Positions 29,086 to 38,480 of a DNA stretch of 64,000 nucleotides are shown here, piece after piece. The notes beneath the pieces are model-generated. The model did no database searches. It was not told where the DNA came from and saw only the letters and a list, made by a program, of their open reading frames with translations. Within the stretch, counting starts at the first letter, position 1. Each line of letters opens with the position of its first letter. Location of the stretch: contig JAIXHJ010000010.1 in the NCBI GenBank assembly GCA_030145845.1, positions 62,001 to 126,000 of the forward strand. Reading direction: 5' to 3'. A program made the translations under genes and the position numbers. The stretch comes from Pseudomonadota bacterium (lineage in GTDB: Bacteria; Pseudomonadota; Gammaproteobacteria; Pseudomonadales; Oceanobacteraceae).

Positions 29086-30048
29086 ATGAAATTCGCCATC
29101 CTTGGTGCCGGCGGTATCGGCTGTTATTACGCCGCCCGCTTAATCAACGCCGGCCACTCTGTGCTCGCCATTGCCCGCGGTGAGCACCTGCAGGCCCTGC
29201 AACAGAAAGGTCTTTCCCTGACTCACCCGGAGCTGGAATACCAGGCACCTCTGCCGGCCACGGATACCTCCGGGCTGATGCAGAACCATGACTGCGATGA
29301 CTTTGATCTGTTGATTATCGCCGCCAAAAGCACCGCCACCCGGGCAATGATGGAAGAGTTACACAGCTGGCTGAAGCAGGGCAGCACACCGGTGATGTCA
29401 TTGCAGAACGGCGTGACCAACGAGGCCATTATTGCTGAAACCGTTGGCCGTCAGCGTACCATCGGCGGTCTCGGCATCCGCATTGGTGCGCATATCACCG
29501 CCCCCGGCGTGGTACAGGCCACCGGTGAAGCCCATGTGGATTTCGGCGCCTGGCCGAATGTGCAGGACAATCCGTCACTGCAACCCTGGCTGCAGCAGTT
29601 AGCGGCTCTGCTGCATGACGCACATATCCCCAACACCCTGTGCGATGACGTTGAATACGCCCTGTGGCGCAAACTGATTCTGAATAATGGCGTTAACCCG
29701 CTGACCGCACTGACATTGATGGATACCCGTGCCGTCACCTCCGATCCGGTGCTGCGCCAGAACGTCTATACCATGATGATGGAAGGTGGCCGCGCCGCCC
29801 GCGCCGCCGGCGTGAATATCCACGACAGCGACGTGCGTGAAATGTTCGATGTGATCTGCCACTTTGATGCCATCAAAACCTCCATGCAGGTCGACCGTGA
29901 ACACGGCCGCACCATGGAAACCGACGATATCTGCGGCCCCGTTATTGAATACTGCCGCCAGGCCGGCAAACCGGCACGGGTTACCGAGCTGATCCGCACG
30001 CTGTTGCTGCGGGAAGTGGAGCGCGATGCAGCTTCTGCACAACAGTAA
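29086..30048 (+). CDS. panE: 2-dehydropantoate 2-reductase (ketopantoate reductase)
   Basis: 320 residues. The N-terminal Rossmann motif GAGGIGCYYAARL (residues 7-19) binds NADPH. MSLQNGVTNE and the catalytic lysine block YALWRKLILNNGVNPLTAL are typical of PanE. The C-terminal ApbA domain ends with D-R-E-H-G-R-x-x-E-x-D. The enzyme reduces ketopantoate to pantoate in coenzyme A synthesis. Related reductases with other substrates share this fold, so the exact activity is inferred. Its own terminator follows. Confidence 0.86.
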   Translation: MKFAILGAGGIGCYYAARLINAGHSVLAIARGEHLQALQQKGLSLTHPELEYQAPLPATDTSGLMQNHDCDDFDLLIIAAKSTATRAMMEELHSWLKQGSTPVMSLQNGVTNEAIIAETVGRQRTIGGLGIRIGAHITAPGVVQATGEAHVDFGAWPNVQDNPSLQPWLQQLAALLHDAHIPNTLCDDVEYALWRKLILNNGVNPLTALTLMDTRAVTSDPVLRQNVYTMMMEGGRAARAAGVNIHDSDVREMFDVICHFDAIKTSMQVDREHGRTMETDDICGPVIEYCRQAGKPARVTELIRTLLLREVERDAASAQQ

Positions 30049-30058
30049 AAAACTGCAG

Positions 30059-30093
30059 AGCCTGCCCACGCTGTTCAGCCCGGGCAGGCTTTG
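30059..30093 (+). terminator. Hairpin terminator after panE
   Basis: Nine-bp arms AGCCTGCCC / GGGCAGGCT with a 14-nt loop, followed by TTTG. It starts 10 bp past the stop. Confidence 0.6.
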
Positions 30094-30119
30094 TCGGCAA
30101 ATGCATTAACTCAGATAAT
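30091..30119 (+). promoter_or_regulatory. Candidate promoter of the cold-shock gene
   Basis: A -35-like TTGTCG (4 of 6) and a -10-like GATAAT (5 of 6) are spaced 17 bp apart. Transcription from here gives a leader of about 200 nt before the ATG at 30326, as usual for CspA-type mRNAs. The leader is AT-rich near the start codon. Confidence 0.45.
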
Positions 30120-30325
30120 ATTGCACCAGCGGTCAGATAACGCTGGACGGACCAGTAAAAGCCACGTATGGTGACCCCAGCTAGAAAGAAGTCTCCGTTT
30201 TTCAAATCTACATTTCGTTGTCTTACTCGTAACACCACGTCCTGCAGCTTTAAATTTCAGTCCTTATTTCATGCAATTCAGGTCTCTCTGAAGACCATCT
30301 TATATTTAAAATTCAGGATATTATT

Positions 30326-30538
30326 ATGTCTAACACAGTAAAAGGCACCGTTAAATGGTTCAACGAAACAAAAGGTTTCGGTTTTATTGAACAGTCTTCC
30401 GGTGGTCCGGATGTATTCGCTCATTTCAGTGCCATCGTCAGCAATGGCTTTAAAACCCTGCAGGAAGGCCAACAGGTTGAGTTCACCGTAACTCAGGGCC
30501 AGAAAGGTCCTCAGGCTGAGAACATCGTCGCTATCTGA
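30326..30538 (+). CDS. CspA-family cold-shock protein
   Basis: 70 residues, one cold-shock OB-fold domain. RNP1 (KGFGFIEQ) and RNP2 (DVFAHFSAI) are intact, and the protein starts with the usual [14 protein letters not shown] pattern. It binds single-stranded RNA/DNA and melts mRNA structure. The long AT-rich leader suggests post-transcriptional control; the ribosome site (CAGGATATT) is modest. Followed by a very strong terminator. Confidence 0.96.
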   Translation: MSNTVKGTVKWFNETKGFGFIEQSSGGPDVFAHFSAIVSNGFKTLQEGQQVEFTVTQGQKGPQAENIVAI

Positions 30539-30554
30539 ATCCGGTAAGCGTCAT

Positions 30555-30592
30555 AAAAAAAGCCCTGAGCAGTCATGCTCAGGGCTTTTTTT
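30555..30592 (+). terminator. Rho-independent terminator after the cold-shock gene
   Basis: An A-run plus arms GCCCTGAGCA / TGCTCAGGGC with loop GTCA, followed by seven T. Symmetrical, so it could work in both directions. Confidence 0.95.
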
Positions 30593-30716
30593 ATGTCCGT
30601 GAAAAATCATCTGCCAGGGGCATTCACATAACGCCGTCATCGTTGACTTAGTTATCACCAATATTCAGTATAAGAAGGACTAAACCGGTCGTAACTACAG
30701 GGAGAGGGAGCGTAAT

Positions 30717-31409
30717 ATGACGATGGAGAGCACAGATCCGGCGGAAATTCTCCGCCAGGCACGGGCGGCCGTGACAGCTGCCGACTACCCGCAGGCGCTG
30801 GAAAAGTACCAATGGTTTTACCATCATGCGACAGAGATCCGCCCCTCATTGTATGGTGTCCGCTTATCGTATTGCCTGAATGAATGGGCAGATCTGGGAG
30901 AGATTTACCCGCCCGCCCTCGACGCCCTGCAGCAACTGAAAGACACCACCCGTGAGGCATTTGATCACACCCCGGCATATGAAACCTTTCACGAATATGC
31001 CGCCATCGCCGGCCATCTGAACAGCCCTGAGGAAGTGTTTGAACGCTTTCTGCAAAGCGCCGAACAGGACCCGCAACTGGCCCGCCGGCTGTTTACGCTT
31101 GTCTGGGAATACTGTGCGCAGAACGCACTGTGGGGGATCTGTTATCAGTATATGGGAACCGCTGGCAGCTATTATACGCAACTGCTGGAAACCTATGATC
31201 ACATGCTGCGGGCCTGCCAGGGAAAAAGTGAAGAAATCCGCCAGTCCTTTATCAAAGAAGCCCTGCAGGCAACCAAAAGAGAAGCCCAGTGGCTGGCTGA
31301 TATGCTGAAGACCTGTGGCACTGCCGATGAATATCATGCCTATATCCGGCGGCTGCGGCAGGACCTTAGCGAACGCGGACAGCAGACACTGGCAGCAGCA
31401 ATCGGCTGA
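30717..31409 (+). CDS. Unrecognised cytoplasmic alpha-helical protein
   Basis: 230 residues, no signal peptide or membrane segment. The start ATG has GGGAGAGGGAG upstream. The composition is helical with repeated aromatic-rich pairs of helices. The opening AEILRQARAAVTAADYPQALEKYQWFYHHA looks like a TPR-type repeat, and weaker repeats may continue (LFTLVWEYCAQNALWGICYQY). No family was recognised with certainty. Neighbours (cold-shock gene, PAP2 phosphatase) give no clue. It may be a TPR-like scaffold. Confidence 0.75.
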   Translation: MTMESTDPAEILRQARAAVTAADYPQALEKYQWFYHHATEIRPSLYGVRLSYCLNEWADLGEIYPPALDALQQLKDTTREAFDHTPAYETFHEYAAIAGHLNSPEEVFERFLQSAEQDPQLARRLFTLVWEYCAQNALWGICYQYMGTAGSYYTQLLETYDHMLRACQGKSEEIRQSFIKEALQATKREAQWLADMLKTCGTADEYHAYIRRLRQDLSERGQQTLAAAIG

Positions 31410-31466
31410 GCAGGAATACGCAGCGACAGCAGGCAACCGTTCAGGCTGCCCGCCGGGAGGGGTTGT

Positions 31467-32135
31467 TTATTCCCGGATCCGGCTGTGTCCCAGCAGCCAG
31501 GCGCTTAAGCCGCGGTAAACAAAATAACAGACAAAGCCGGCGAATATCGTGTCACTGAGGAAGTGTCCGCCCTGTACGATACGCACCGCACTGACCACGC
31601 TTCCCACCACGATGCCGGCCCAGAACCAGCTGCGGCGGCGGAAAATCCAGGCAAAGGCCATCAGCCAGAAGCCCATGGCGGAGTGGCCGCTGACAAACGA
31701 CGCACATTTCTTCTTCGCGCAGCGGTCTGAAATCACCCAGGCCGGCGTAAAGCCGCTGTGACCGCCAAATTCCTCCACCTGTTTCGGCCGCGCACGGTCG
31801 AACGTTTCCTTGAACACGTTATGCACCAGAATGCCGGGACCAGCCAGCAGTGTCACCAGCAGAAACACCCATACCCGGCGCTGACGTTTATCGATTCCGC
31901 CACGGACAAACGTCAGCGCGACGGTAATCAGCAGCACTGGCAGCAGCACATAAGGCACGTAACGGAACAGCGCATAGATGGAATCACTGATGGGGTGATG
32001 ATTCAGTGGCCAGCTGTCGCTGGCCGGATCATAGAACCAGCCACTGACGGTCAGATCAATCTGTGGAAAGGCCAGAAAAATGCCTGCCAGCAGCAGTAAC
32101 AGTATCCAGTCCGCCTGACGTTTCAGCCAGCTCAT
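31467..32135 (-). CDS. PAP2-family membrane phosphatase
   Basis: 222 residues from the ATG at 32135, five bases after a GAGG site; in-frame ATG and GTG lie just upstream at 32138 and 32141. The three-part acid-phosphatase signature is complete: KETFDRARP, SGHSAMG and RIVQGGHFLSD. Several transmembrane helices place it in the inner membrane with the active site facing the periplasm. Such enzymes dephosphorylate undecaprenyl pyrophosphate, phosphatidylglycerol phosphate or lipid A. A pair of Cys (DRCAKKKCAS) between motifs 1 and 2 resembles LpxE/LpxT-type relatives, but the substrate cannot be assigned. Confidence 0.87.
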   Translation of the reverse strand: MSWLKRQADWILLLLLAGIFLAFPQIDLTVSGWFYDPASDSWPLNHHPISDSIYALFRYVPYVLLPVLLITVALTFVRGGIDKRQRRVWVFLLVTLLAGPGILVHNVFKETFDRARPKQVEEFGGHSGFTPAWVISDRCAKKKCASFVSGHSAMGFWLMAFAWIFRRRSWFWAGIVVGSVVSAVRIVQGGHFLSDTIFAGFVCYFVYRGLSAWLLGHSRIRE

Positions 32136-32279
32136 CATCACCTCGTTGGTCAGTATGCATCACAGGCGTGAGGATACCGGTTTTGCTGCCTTTGTTCATG
32201 CCCTGCCGCGCTGTCACAGGGACAGTTTCCCGCTCAGATCAGCAGCGCCCGCCGTCTGTCCTCTTCCCGCCAATATGAA

Positions 32280-32294
32280 TGTTATGTTATAACA
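32280..32294 (+). promoter_or_regulatory. Zur box upstream of the ZigA-like gene
   Basis: TGTTATGTTATAACA matches 14 of 15 positions of the gammaproteobacterial Zur core TGTTATANTATAACA (recalled consensus). The outer 6-bp arms TGTTAT/ATAACA are perfectly inverted. It ends 34 bp before the start codon, where a repressor would block transcription when zinc is sufficient. Confidence 0.82.
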
Positions 32295-32328
32295 ATGCCA
32301 AACATGAGAGAGACAAGAGCAACCCACC

Positions 32329-33537
32329 ATGACACAAGCAACATCCGATACCCGTCTGCCGGTGACTGTCCTGTCCGGTTTCCTCGGTGCCGGTAAGACC
32401 ACCCTGCTCAATCACATCCTGACCAACCGCGATAATCTGAAAGTGGCGGTCATCGTCAACGATATGAGTGAGGTCAACATTGATGCCTCCTTCGTTCAGG
32501 ACGAAGTCGAACTGAAGCGCGGTGAAGAAAAGCTGGTTGAAATGAGCAACGGCTGTATCTGCTGCACGCTGCGTGAAGATCTGCTGATCGAAGTCGGCCA
32601 GCTGGCGGCGAATGGCCGCTTTGATTATCTGGTGATTGAAAGCACCGGTATCGCCGAGCCGCTGCCGGTGGCAGAAACCTTCACCTTTGCCGATGAAAAC
32701 GGGGTCAGTCTGTCCGATCTGGCACGGCTGGATACCCTGGTCACCGTCGTGGATGCCGTGAACTTCCTGAAGGATTTTGACGAAGCCAAATCCCTGCAGG
32801 AAGCCGGCGAATCCCTTGGCGAAGACGATGAACGCAGCGTCGCCGATCTGCTGATCGATCAGATTGAATTCTGCGACAAGCTGCTGATCAGCAAGACCGA
32901 CCTGGTCAGCCCTGACCATCTGCAGCGCGTGGAAACCATCCTCCGCAGCCTGAACCCACGCGCGGAAATTATCCCGATGGTGAAAGGTAATGTGCCGCTG
33001 GACAAGGTGCTGGGCACCAACAGCTTTGACTTTGAACAGGCCGCCACCGCACCGGGCTGGCTGAAGGAAATGCGCGGCGAACACACGCCGGAAACGGAAG
33101 AGTATGGCATCAGCAGTTTCTCTTACCGTGCGCACCGGCCGTTTCACCCGCAGAAGTTTTACGACTTCCTGCATCAGGACTGGCCGACCGGCAAGCTGAT
33201 CCGCTCCAAAGGTTATTTCTGGCTCGCCAGCCGGCCGCAGTTTGCCGGTCAGTGGAGTCAGGCCGGTGGTATCGCCCACCATGGTTTTGCCGGCATGTTC
33301 TGGAAAGCCGTACCGCAGGAACGCTGGCCGGAGGATGAGGAATCCATCGCATACATCAAGGAAAAGTGGGTCGAACCGTTTGGCGACATGAGGCAGGAAC
33401 TGGTGTTTATCGGCCAGGGGCTGGATGAAGCCGATGTCCGCCGCCAGCTGGATGAGTGCCTGCTGAATGAAGACGAATTAGTCGCCGGTCAGGAATACTG
33501 GAAAACCCTGCCCGATCCGTTTCCGGCCTGGGGGTAA
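32329..33537 (+). CDS. zigA: ZigA-type zinc metallochaperone GTPase (COG0523/CobW family)
   Basis: 402 residues. Walker A is GFLGAGKTT (17-25). The GCICC zinc-binding motif is at 75-79 with VESTGIAEP as switch region, and the SKTD nucleotide motif is in [16 protein letters not shown]-terminal CobW_C domain follows ([33 protein letters not shown]). This layout matches zinc-starvation GTPases such as ZigA, which are thought to supply zinc to client proteins. The Zur box upstream and the DUF1826 gene 3 bp downstream strongly support this branch over cobalamin or nitrile-hydratase relatives. Confidence 0.9.
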   Translation: MTQATSDTRLPVTVLSGFLGAGKTTLLNHILTNRDNLKVAVIVNDMSEVNIDASFVQDEVELKRGEEKLVEMSNGCICCTLREDLLIEVGQLAANGRFDYLVIESTGIAEPLPVAETFTFADENGVSLSDLARLDTLVTVVDAVNFLKDFDEAKSLQEAGESLGEDDERSVADLLIDQIEFCDKLLISKTDLVSPDHLQRVETILRSLNPRAEIIPMVKGNVPLDKVLGTNSFDFEQAATAPGWLKEMRGEHTPETEEYGISSFSYRAHRPFHPQKFYDFLHQDWPTGKLIRSKGYFWLASRPQFAGQWSQAGGIAHHGFAGMFWKAVPQERWPEDEESIAYIKEKWVEPFGDMRQELVFIGQGLDEADVRRQLDECLLNEDELVAGQEYWKTLPDPFPAWG

Positions 33538-33540
33538 GTC

Positions 33541-34188
33541 ATGGCCAGCGCACTCAGTCTGCCTGCTGCGACAACCGCACCCGCCCGCGCAGTCAGTGGC
33601 GATCACTGGAATGTACTGACGTTTATTTATGAAGAAGACGTCAATCTGGTCATCGGCCGCCAACTGTTACCTCAGAGTGCGGCGCTGAATCAGGCAATCA
33701 ATGCCCTGCTCGACAGCCCACAGACCCCGGCACTGCGCCTCAGTGGCACACCGGACCAGTGCCGTCAGGCGGTACTGCGTGACCTGCCGGCCGTGGATCA
33801 TGCCGGCGCCCTGGCGGATGCGGTTTATCTGGTTGCCGACGCCTTCTGTACCCTGTTTGATCTGGAGAAAACCGGCCTGCGTCTGGAGCGGCTTGAACGG
33901 GCCATGTGCCCACGCTTTCACGTTGACCGGGTGCCGGTCAGACTGCTGCTGACCCTGGCCGGTGCCGGCACAGAATGGCTGACGGAAGATAACTGCGAGC
34001 GCAGCCAGTTAGGCGGTGGTGGCGAGCCCTGCCGTTCTGCAGCCGCCATTCAGCATCTGCAGGCCGGCGACATCGCTCTGCTGAAGGGTGAGGAATGGGA
34101 AGGTAATGAAGGCCGTGGACTGGTGCACCGTTCACCAGCGGTCAGCGGCGGAGAGCGGCGGCTGATGCTGACGCTGGATTTTGCCTGA
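33541..34188 (+). CDS. DUF1826 protein, zinc-starvation operon partner
   Basis: 215 residues, cytoplasmic. The family core is present: LERAMCPRFHVDRVPVRLLLTLAGAGTEWL, a later IQHLQAGDIALLKGE, and a closing LVHRSPAVSGGERRLMLTLD. It contains conserved Cys, His and Asp residues that could bind a metal, in a pattern reminiscent of cupin or 2OG-oxygenase folds. Its function is undetermined in the family, but it commonly sits with ZigA genes. It starts 3 bp after zigA, so it is co-transcribed under the same Zur box. It converges on the DUF3299 gene 6 bp away. Confidence 0.85.
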   Translation: MASALSLPAATTAPARAVSGDHWNVLTFIYEEDVNLVIGRQLLPQSAALNQAINALLDSPQTPALRLSGTPDQCRQAVLRDLPAVDHAGALADAVYLVADAFCTLFDLEKTGLRLERLERAMCPRFHVDRVPVRLLLTLAGAGTEWLTEDNCERSQLGGGGEPCRSAAAIQHLQAGDIALLKGEEWEGNEGRGLVHRSPAVSGGERRLMLTLDFA

Positions 34189-34194
34189 CGGCCC

Positions 34195-34824
34195 TCAGGG
34201 GCCGCGGTAGGGTTCGATATTTTCCAGCTCCAGCCGGTAGGCTGACGTCGCCACATCATTTTTGCTGAGATCGGTGTGCAGCGTGCCTTCAACCCAGAAC
34301 GGGTCGTAGATGGTTTCCATCTCCACGCCTTTGCTCTGCACCAGAATAATCTGGTTCGGCGGCGGCGGTGGCAGGTGGATACAGGCACCGTAATACGGCA
34401 CCAGAAAGAATTCGGTCACGATCTGATGGTCATCAAATTCCAGCGGCACAATAAAGCCGGGGATACGTACTTTCTGGCCGTCAAATTCGGCCCGGACACT
34501 GGTCGACTTCAGTGCCCGGTCCCATTCTTTCTGTGCCTGCGACTGCTCCGCTTTCTGCCATTCTTCCTGCGCCTGATACTGCCCGGCCAGTTCCACTGCC
34601 TGGCCCACGGCAGACGCCACCTGATCTTCCAGTGAGCCCTCTTCAATCTGCGCCAGCGCCGCCGGCGGATTGGACAAGGCAGCATAATCTTCGTCCGGCA
34701 GCAGCTCAGAAAACTCCACCAGACGGTAATCCCCCGCCTGAGCCAGTGAGGCCACAACAACCGTCAGCAACAACAGGCTGGCACGGCTCAGCTGACGGAT
34801 GGAGCGCTCAAAAAAAACACACAT
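34195..34824 (-). CDS. DUF3299 periplasmic protein of a Zur regulon
   Basis: 209 residues with an N-terminal hydrophobic signal (RASLLLLTVVVASLAQA). The hallmark C-terminal block is EFFLVPYYGACIHLPPPPPNQII, preceded by VRIPGFIVPLEFDD. A Gln/Glu-rich helical insert lies between about residues 75 and 105. In other gammaproteobacteria DUF3299 genes accompany Zur-controlled ABC transporters (recalled, e.g. the Vibrio zrg genes). It is divergent from the AztD-like/ZnuD genes, sharing the Zur box at 34846. Function unknown. Confidence 0.85.
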   Translation of the reverse strand: MCVFFERSIRQLSRASLLLLTVVVASLAQAGDYRLVEFSELLPDEDYAALSNPPAALAQIEEGSLEDQVASAVGQAVELAGQYQAQEEWQKAEQSQAQKEWDRALKSTSVRAEFDGQKVRIPGFIVPLEFDDHQIVTEFFLVPYYGACIHLPPPPPNQIILVQSKGVEMETIYDPFWVEGTLHTDLSKNDVATSAYRLELENIEPYRGP

Positions 34825-34845
34825 GCAGGCCTTCCCCTTACATCA

Positions 34846-34860
34846 GGTTATAATATAACA
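34846..34860. promoter_or_regulatory. Zur box shared by the divergent DUF3299 and AztD-like/ZnuD genes
   Basis: On the minus strand this reads TGTTATATTATAACC, 14 of 15 matches to the recalled Zur core. It lies 21 bp upstream of the DUF3299 start and 65 bp upstream of the AztD-like start, so one site can repress both directions. Confidence 0.82.
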
Positions 34861-34925
34861 TATCAATTTTGGACGGCTCAGCGCCGGTCTGATTCACTCT
34901 TCAGACAGATTATAAGGAACTCAAG

Positions 34926-36175
34926 ATGAAGTCTTCATTATCCCGCTCTCTGATGTATCTGGCGGTAACGTCAGCCTCTCTGTTTCTGACCGCCTGTGGC
35001 GGCGACAGCAGCTCCAGCAGCAGCAGTGAAGAAGAAGAACACGAGCACACCGGTCGTCTGCTGATTTCTGATGACACCACGACCCTGACCGTCTATGACC
35101 AGTCTGAAGCCGCCTTTGAAACCCTGGCAGGCAGTGCTGCACTGGCATCACCCTCGCTGGTCCTCGCCGATAACGGTCTGAGTGCTGCCGTGGTAAACAG
35201 TTCCTCCGTGCAGTTTGTGCATTCCGGCCTGCATTCCGAAGAGGAAGAAGAGGCGGCTGAGGAAGAAGAACATGACCATGAAGAAGCCGATGTCATTGAT
35301 CTGACTGTAAGCGGTACGATCAGCAAAGTCGTGACCAGCAAAGGGCATTTTGCCATTCTCGCGGATGGTGCCACCCAGCTGGTCCCGGCTGATGATATCG
35401 AGTCCGTCACCGCTGCTGATATCGAAACCTTTGATGCCGTTACCCAATCTTACCCGGCTCTGGTACTGGACGAAGACAGCAAAACCCTGCTGGTGTTCAG
35501 CGGTGATAATGCCGTTGTTTACACTGAAGACTCGGCAACAGCCGTCAGCACCAGCTGCAGCAGCCCGGTCTGGCATGTGGAAAGCGAACACATGACCCTG
35601 TTCGGCTGTACGAGGGCGTAAAAGCCATGAGCATGGAAGGCGATTTCACAGAATTCACGACCCTGCAACTGCCGGCCACAGCCACCGAGTGGCCGGAAAA
35701 CTGGATCACCAATGGTGAAGATATTGTCGGCTACAGCGCTGATTCTGTACTGACCGTGTACGAAGACGAAGATACGGAAAGTATTGTCGTTGAAGACGTC
35801 ACCGCGATTGCCACGGACGACGGTGCCAGCGGTAATATCTGCGCGGCGGCCTTCGCCACCGAAGACAGCGATGCCGTTGCCTTCCTCAGCGATGATGCCA
35901 ACCTGTATGTCGTGGATACTGAAACAGAAGAAGTCACCACCGTGGCACTGAAATTCTCAGATGCAGCCACGCTGAGCTGTGATGATCTGCATATGACTGC
36001 AGCGGCTGCCGGCTTCCCGGTAGTGGATGAAAGCGCCGCTTATCTCTACCTGTTTGATGCCCACGATGGCGCAGCTTACCACCTGCACAGCAGCGTGGAA
36101 CTGGACTCAGGTATCGGCGATATCAACGATGCCGTTTTTATGCACGCCATTGAAAGTGAAGCTCACGAACACTGA
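34926..36175 (+). pseudogene. AztD-like zinc-binding lipoprotein, split by a frameshift
   Basis: Frame 1 runs from the ATG at 34926 to a TAA at 35621. It encodes a lipoprotein leader (LFLTAC, then a Ser run) and beta-propeller-like repeats (GRLLISDDTTTLTVYDQ, LVLADNGLSAAVV). A Glu/His-rich loop (EEEHDHEEAD) sits where AztD proteins carry their zinc loop. The first frame ends at MTLFGCTRA. The continuation, EGVKAMSMEGDFTEF, is in another frame, is open from before 35612 and ends at 36175 (HEH at the C-terminus). The combined length lacks one base of a multiple of three, so one nucleotide is missing near 35609-35614. AztD-type proteins are periplasmic zinc chaperones. The damage is either real or a sequencing error. 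Confidence 0.75.
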
Positions 36176-36285
36176 GTTTTACCCTGACGGCCGTCTGACT
36201 TCTGTCACACGGCCGCCACAGAATTTACGGGGCCACCAGTGTGTGCCCCTTTTGTCGTTTTAAGCTGTACCTCCGGATCCCTATC

Positions 36286-38340
36286 ATGCGCACAAAATTA
36301 TCGCTTGCTGTATCCCTGCTTTCTGCTTCCCCATTGCTGCTGGCCCATACCACTGAACTGGACACCGTGGTGATCAGCAGTGCCGGTCAGGACTCGGTTT
36401 ATGATGTTGCCCAGCCGGTGACGGTACTGGACAGCGATGCCATCAGTGAAAACCAGGGCGATACCCTGGGCACCCTGCTTGATGATCAGCCGGGTATAGC
36501 CAACGCCTCTTTCGGCCCCGGTGTCGGCCGCCCGGTGCTGCGCGGCATGAGCGGCAGCCGGGTGAAAATCCTGCTTGACGGCATGGACAGCAACGACGTA
36601 TCCGCCATGAGTTCTGACCATTCCCCCATGGCCGATGCCAGCGCCGCCGAACAGGTTGAAGTGATTCAGGGCCCGGCCACCCTGCTGTATGGCGGCGGCG
36701 CCATCGGTGGTGTCGTTAATCTGATTGATCAGCGTATTTATGAACAGCCACTGTCCGGCCTCAACGGTGAAGTCAGCGCCCGCTACGGCTCCAACGCCAA
36801 CAGTCAGGATGTACAGGCAAAACTCAATGCCGGCAATGGCGCCTGGGCGCTGCACCTCGATGGTTTTTCCCGCAGCAGTGACAATTACGAAGCGGATGGC
36901 GAAGAAGTGGAAAATACCGATACCGAAAGCAGCGGTGGCAGCTTTGGTATCAGCCGTACCAGCAGTCAGGGTTTCATCGGTGCCGGCATTTCCACGCTGG
37001 AATACGATTACGGCGTGCCCAATGAAGATAACGAAGATAACCGCGTCCGCCCGGAGCAGACCCGCTACGATCTGAAAGGCGCCTGGCTGCCACAGAACTC
37101 TTCCTGGCTGCAGGAATGGCGTACCGAACTGAATTACACCGATTACGAACACGACGAAACCGACGAAGGTCTGGTCGTTGGTCTGTTTGAAAAAGATACC
37201 ACCCAGCTGCGTACCACCCTGCGCCATCTGCCGTTTGGCCGCTGGCAGGGCAGCTTCGGTCTGCAGGCCAGCCTGCAACATCTGGAATTGTGTCACGATC
37301 ACAGTGGCTGTGATGGTATTCCGGATTACAGTGACACAGCGTGGGATGGCGAAGCCGGTTATAGTCTGATCAACGCAGAATACGGTGGTTATCTGTTTGC
37401 ACACGATACGCCAATGCCGTTGACTGATACGACAGACATCGGCGTTTATTGGGTGGAACAGCGTGACTGGTCACAGGGCACAATTGAACTCGGTGCCCGT
37501 ATTGATCAACGCACAATCGAAACGGATCCTGATTCCATCAGCGTTGATTACCGTCAGGAAGAAAGTTATTACGACGATAAAACCTTTAACCCGCTCACCC
37601 TGACCGCCGCAGCAACCTGGGTGATTTCTGAATATCAGCGCTGGGGTCTGAGCATTGCCCGCGCCCAGCGCGCGCCGGATGCCGAAGAACTGTTCTGGAA
37701 CGGTGACCATCACGCCACCTTCTCTTTCCAGCTGGATAACCCGGATCTGGATACTGAAACCGCCTACACTGCCGACCTGAACTGGCTGTACCAGGACGAC
37801 AGCGACAGCTTCCGTATTGCCGTCTACCACTACGAATACCGCGATTATATTTACAACGACCGCAAAGACATCACCGATCCGTACCACGGTAATACCGTGT
37901 ACCGCCACGAGCAGAAAGACGCCCGCTTCAGCGGTGGTGAAATCAGCTGGCAGCATAATCTGAATGACGCATGGCATCTGGATATGAATGCCGATTATGT
38001 CCGTGCCCGCCTGACCAATGGCGACAACCTGCCGCGCATTGCCCCGGCCTCTGCTCTGGTGGCTATTAACTGGGCGAAAAACCTGTGGCAGGCACGCGTC
38101 GAAGGCCGCCTTGTCGCCGAACAGAATGACACCGGCGATAATGAAACCAGTACCGATGGCTACAGCATGCTGAATGCCAGCCTCAGCCGGGATATTATGC
38201 TGGCCAGCAATGAACTCCGCCTGCGTATGGCCGTCAATAACATCACCGATGAACTGGCACGCAATCATGTATCGTATCTGAAAGAATATGCCCCGCTGCA
38301 GGGCCGCAATATTCAGCTCGGTGCACGCTGGAAATTCTGA
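36286..38340 (+). CDS. znuD: ZnuD-like TonB-dependent zinc receptor
   Basis: 684 residues from the ATG at 36286, giving a clean signal peptide ending near LLLAHT; the open frame to 36241 is not signal-like. A TonB box (LDTVVISSA) and a plug are present (DTLGTLLDDQPGIANASFGPGVGRP, VLRGMSGSRVKILLDGMDSND, LYGGGAIGGVVNLI). The barrel ends LGARWKF. A cysteine/histidine loop at residues 336-342 (C-H-D-H-S-G-C) is well suited to bind zinc and resembles those of ZnuD-type receptors. It follows the AztD-like gene by 110 bp and belongs to the Zur-box-controlled group. Outer-membrane zinc uptake is inferred from context and that loop. Confidence 0.87.
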   Translation: MRTKLSLAVSLLSASPLLLAHTTELDTVVISSAGQDSVYDVAQPVTVLDSDAISENQGDTLGTLLDDQPGIANASFGPGVGRPVLRGMSGSRVKILLDGMDSNDVSAMSSDHSPMADASAAEQVEVIQGPATLLYGGGAIGGVVNLIDQRIYEQPLSGLNGEVSARYGSNANSQDVQAKLNAGNGAWALHLDGFSRSSDNYEADGEEVENTDTESSGGSFGISRTSSQGFIGAGISTLEYDYGVPNEDNEDNRVRPEQTRYDLKGAWLPQNSSWLQEWRTELNYTDYEHDETDEGLVVGLFEKDTTQLRTTLRHLPFGRWQGSFGLQASLQHLELCHDHSGCDGIPDYSDTAWDGEAGYSLINAEYGGYLFAHDTPMPLTDTTDIGVYWVEQRDWSQGTIELGARIDQRTIETDPDSISVDYRQEESYYDDKTFNPLTLTAAATWVISEYQRWGLSIARAQRAPDAEELFWNGDHHATFSFQLDNPDLDTETAYTADLNWLYQDDSDSFRIAVYHYEYRDYIYNDRKDITDPYHGNTVYRHEQKDARFSGGEISWQHNLNDAWHLDMNADYVRARLTNGDNLPRIAPASALVAINWAKNLWQARVEGRLVAEQNDTGDNETSTDGYSMLNASLSRDIMLASNELRLRMAVNNITDELARNHVSYLKEYAPLQGRNIQLGARWKF

Positions 38341-38480
38341 TGATAAATAAGGGCCGCACCGGAGGCCCGGTAACAACCTGAGCGCGCCGCCGGATGCCGT
38401 TGTCATAAGGGTCCGGAGCGCAAAGGGTTTTTACACCGCTTCCGTGTGACCTGTTTGTGTTTAAACACCTGGGTCAGCTT

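Noticed and set aside
36298..37404. Long open frame antisense to the ZnuD-like receptor gene
   Set aside because: No ribosome site and no recognisable protein; it mirrors the codon pattern of the receptor, whose protein features are unmistakable.
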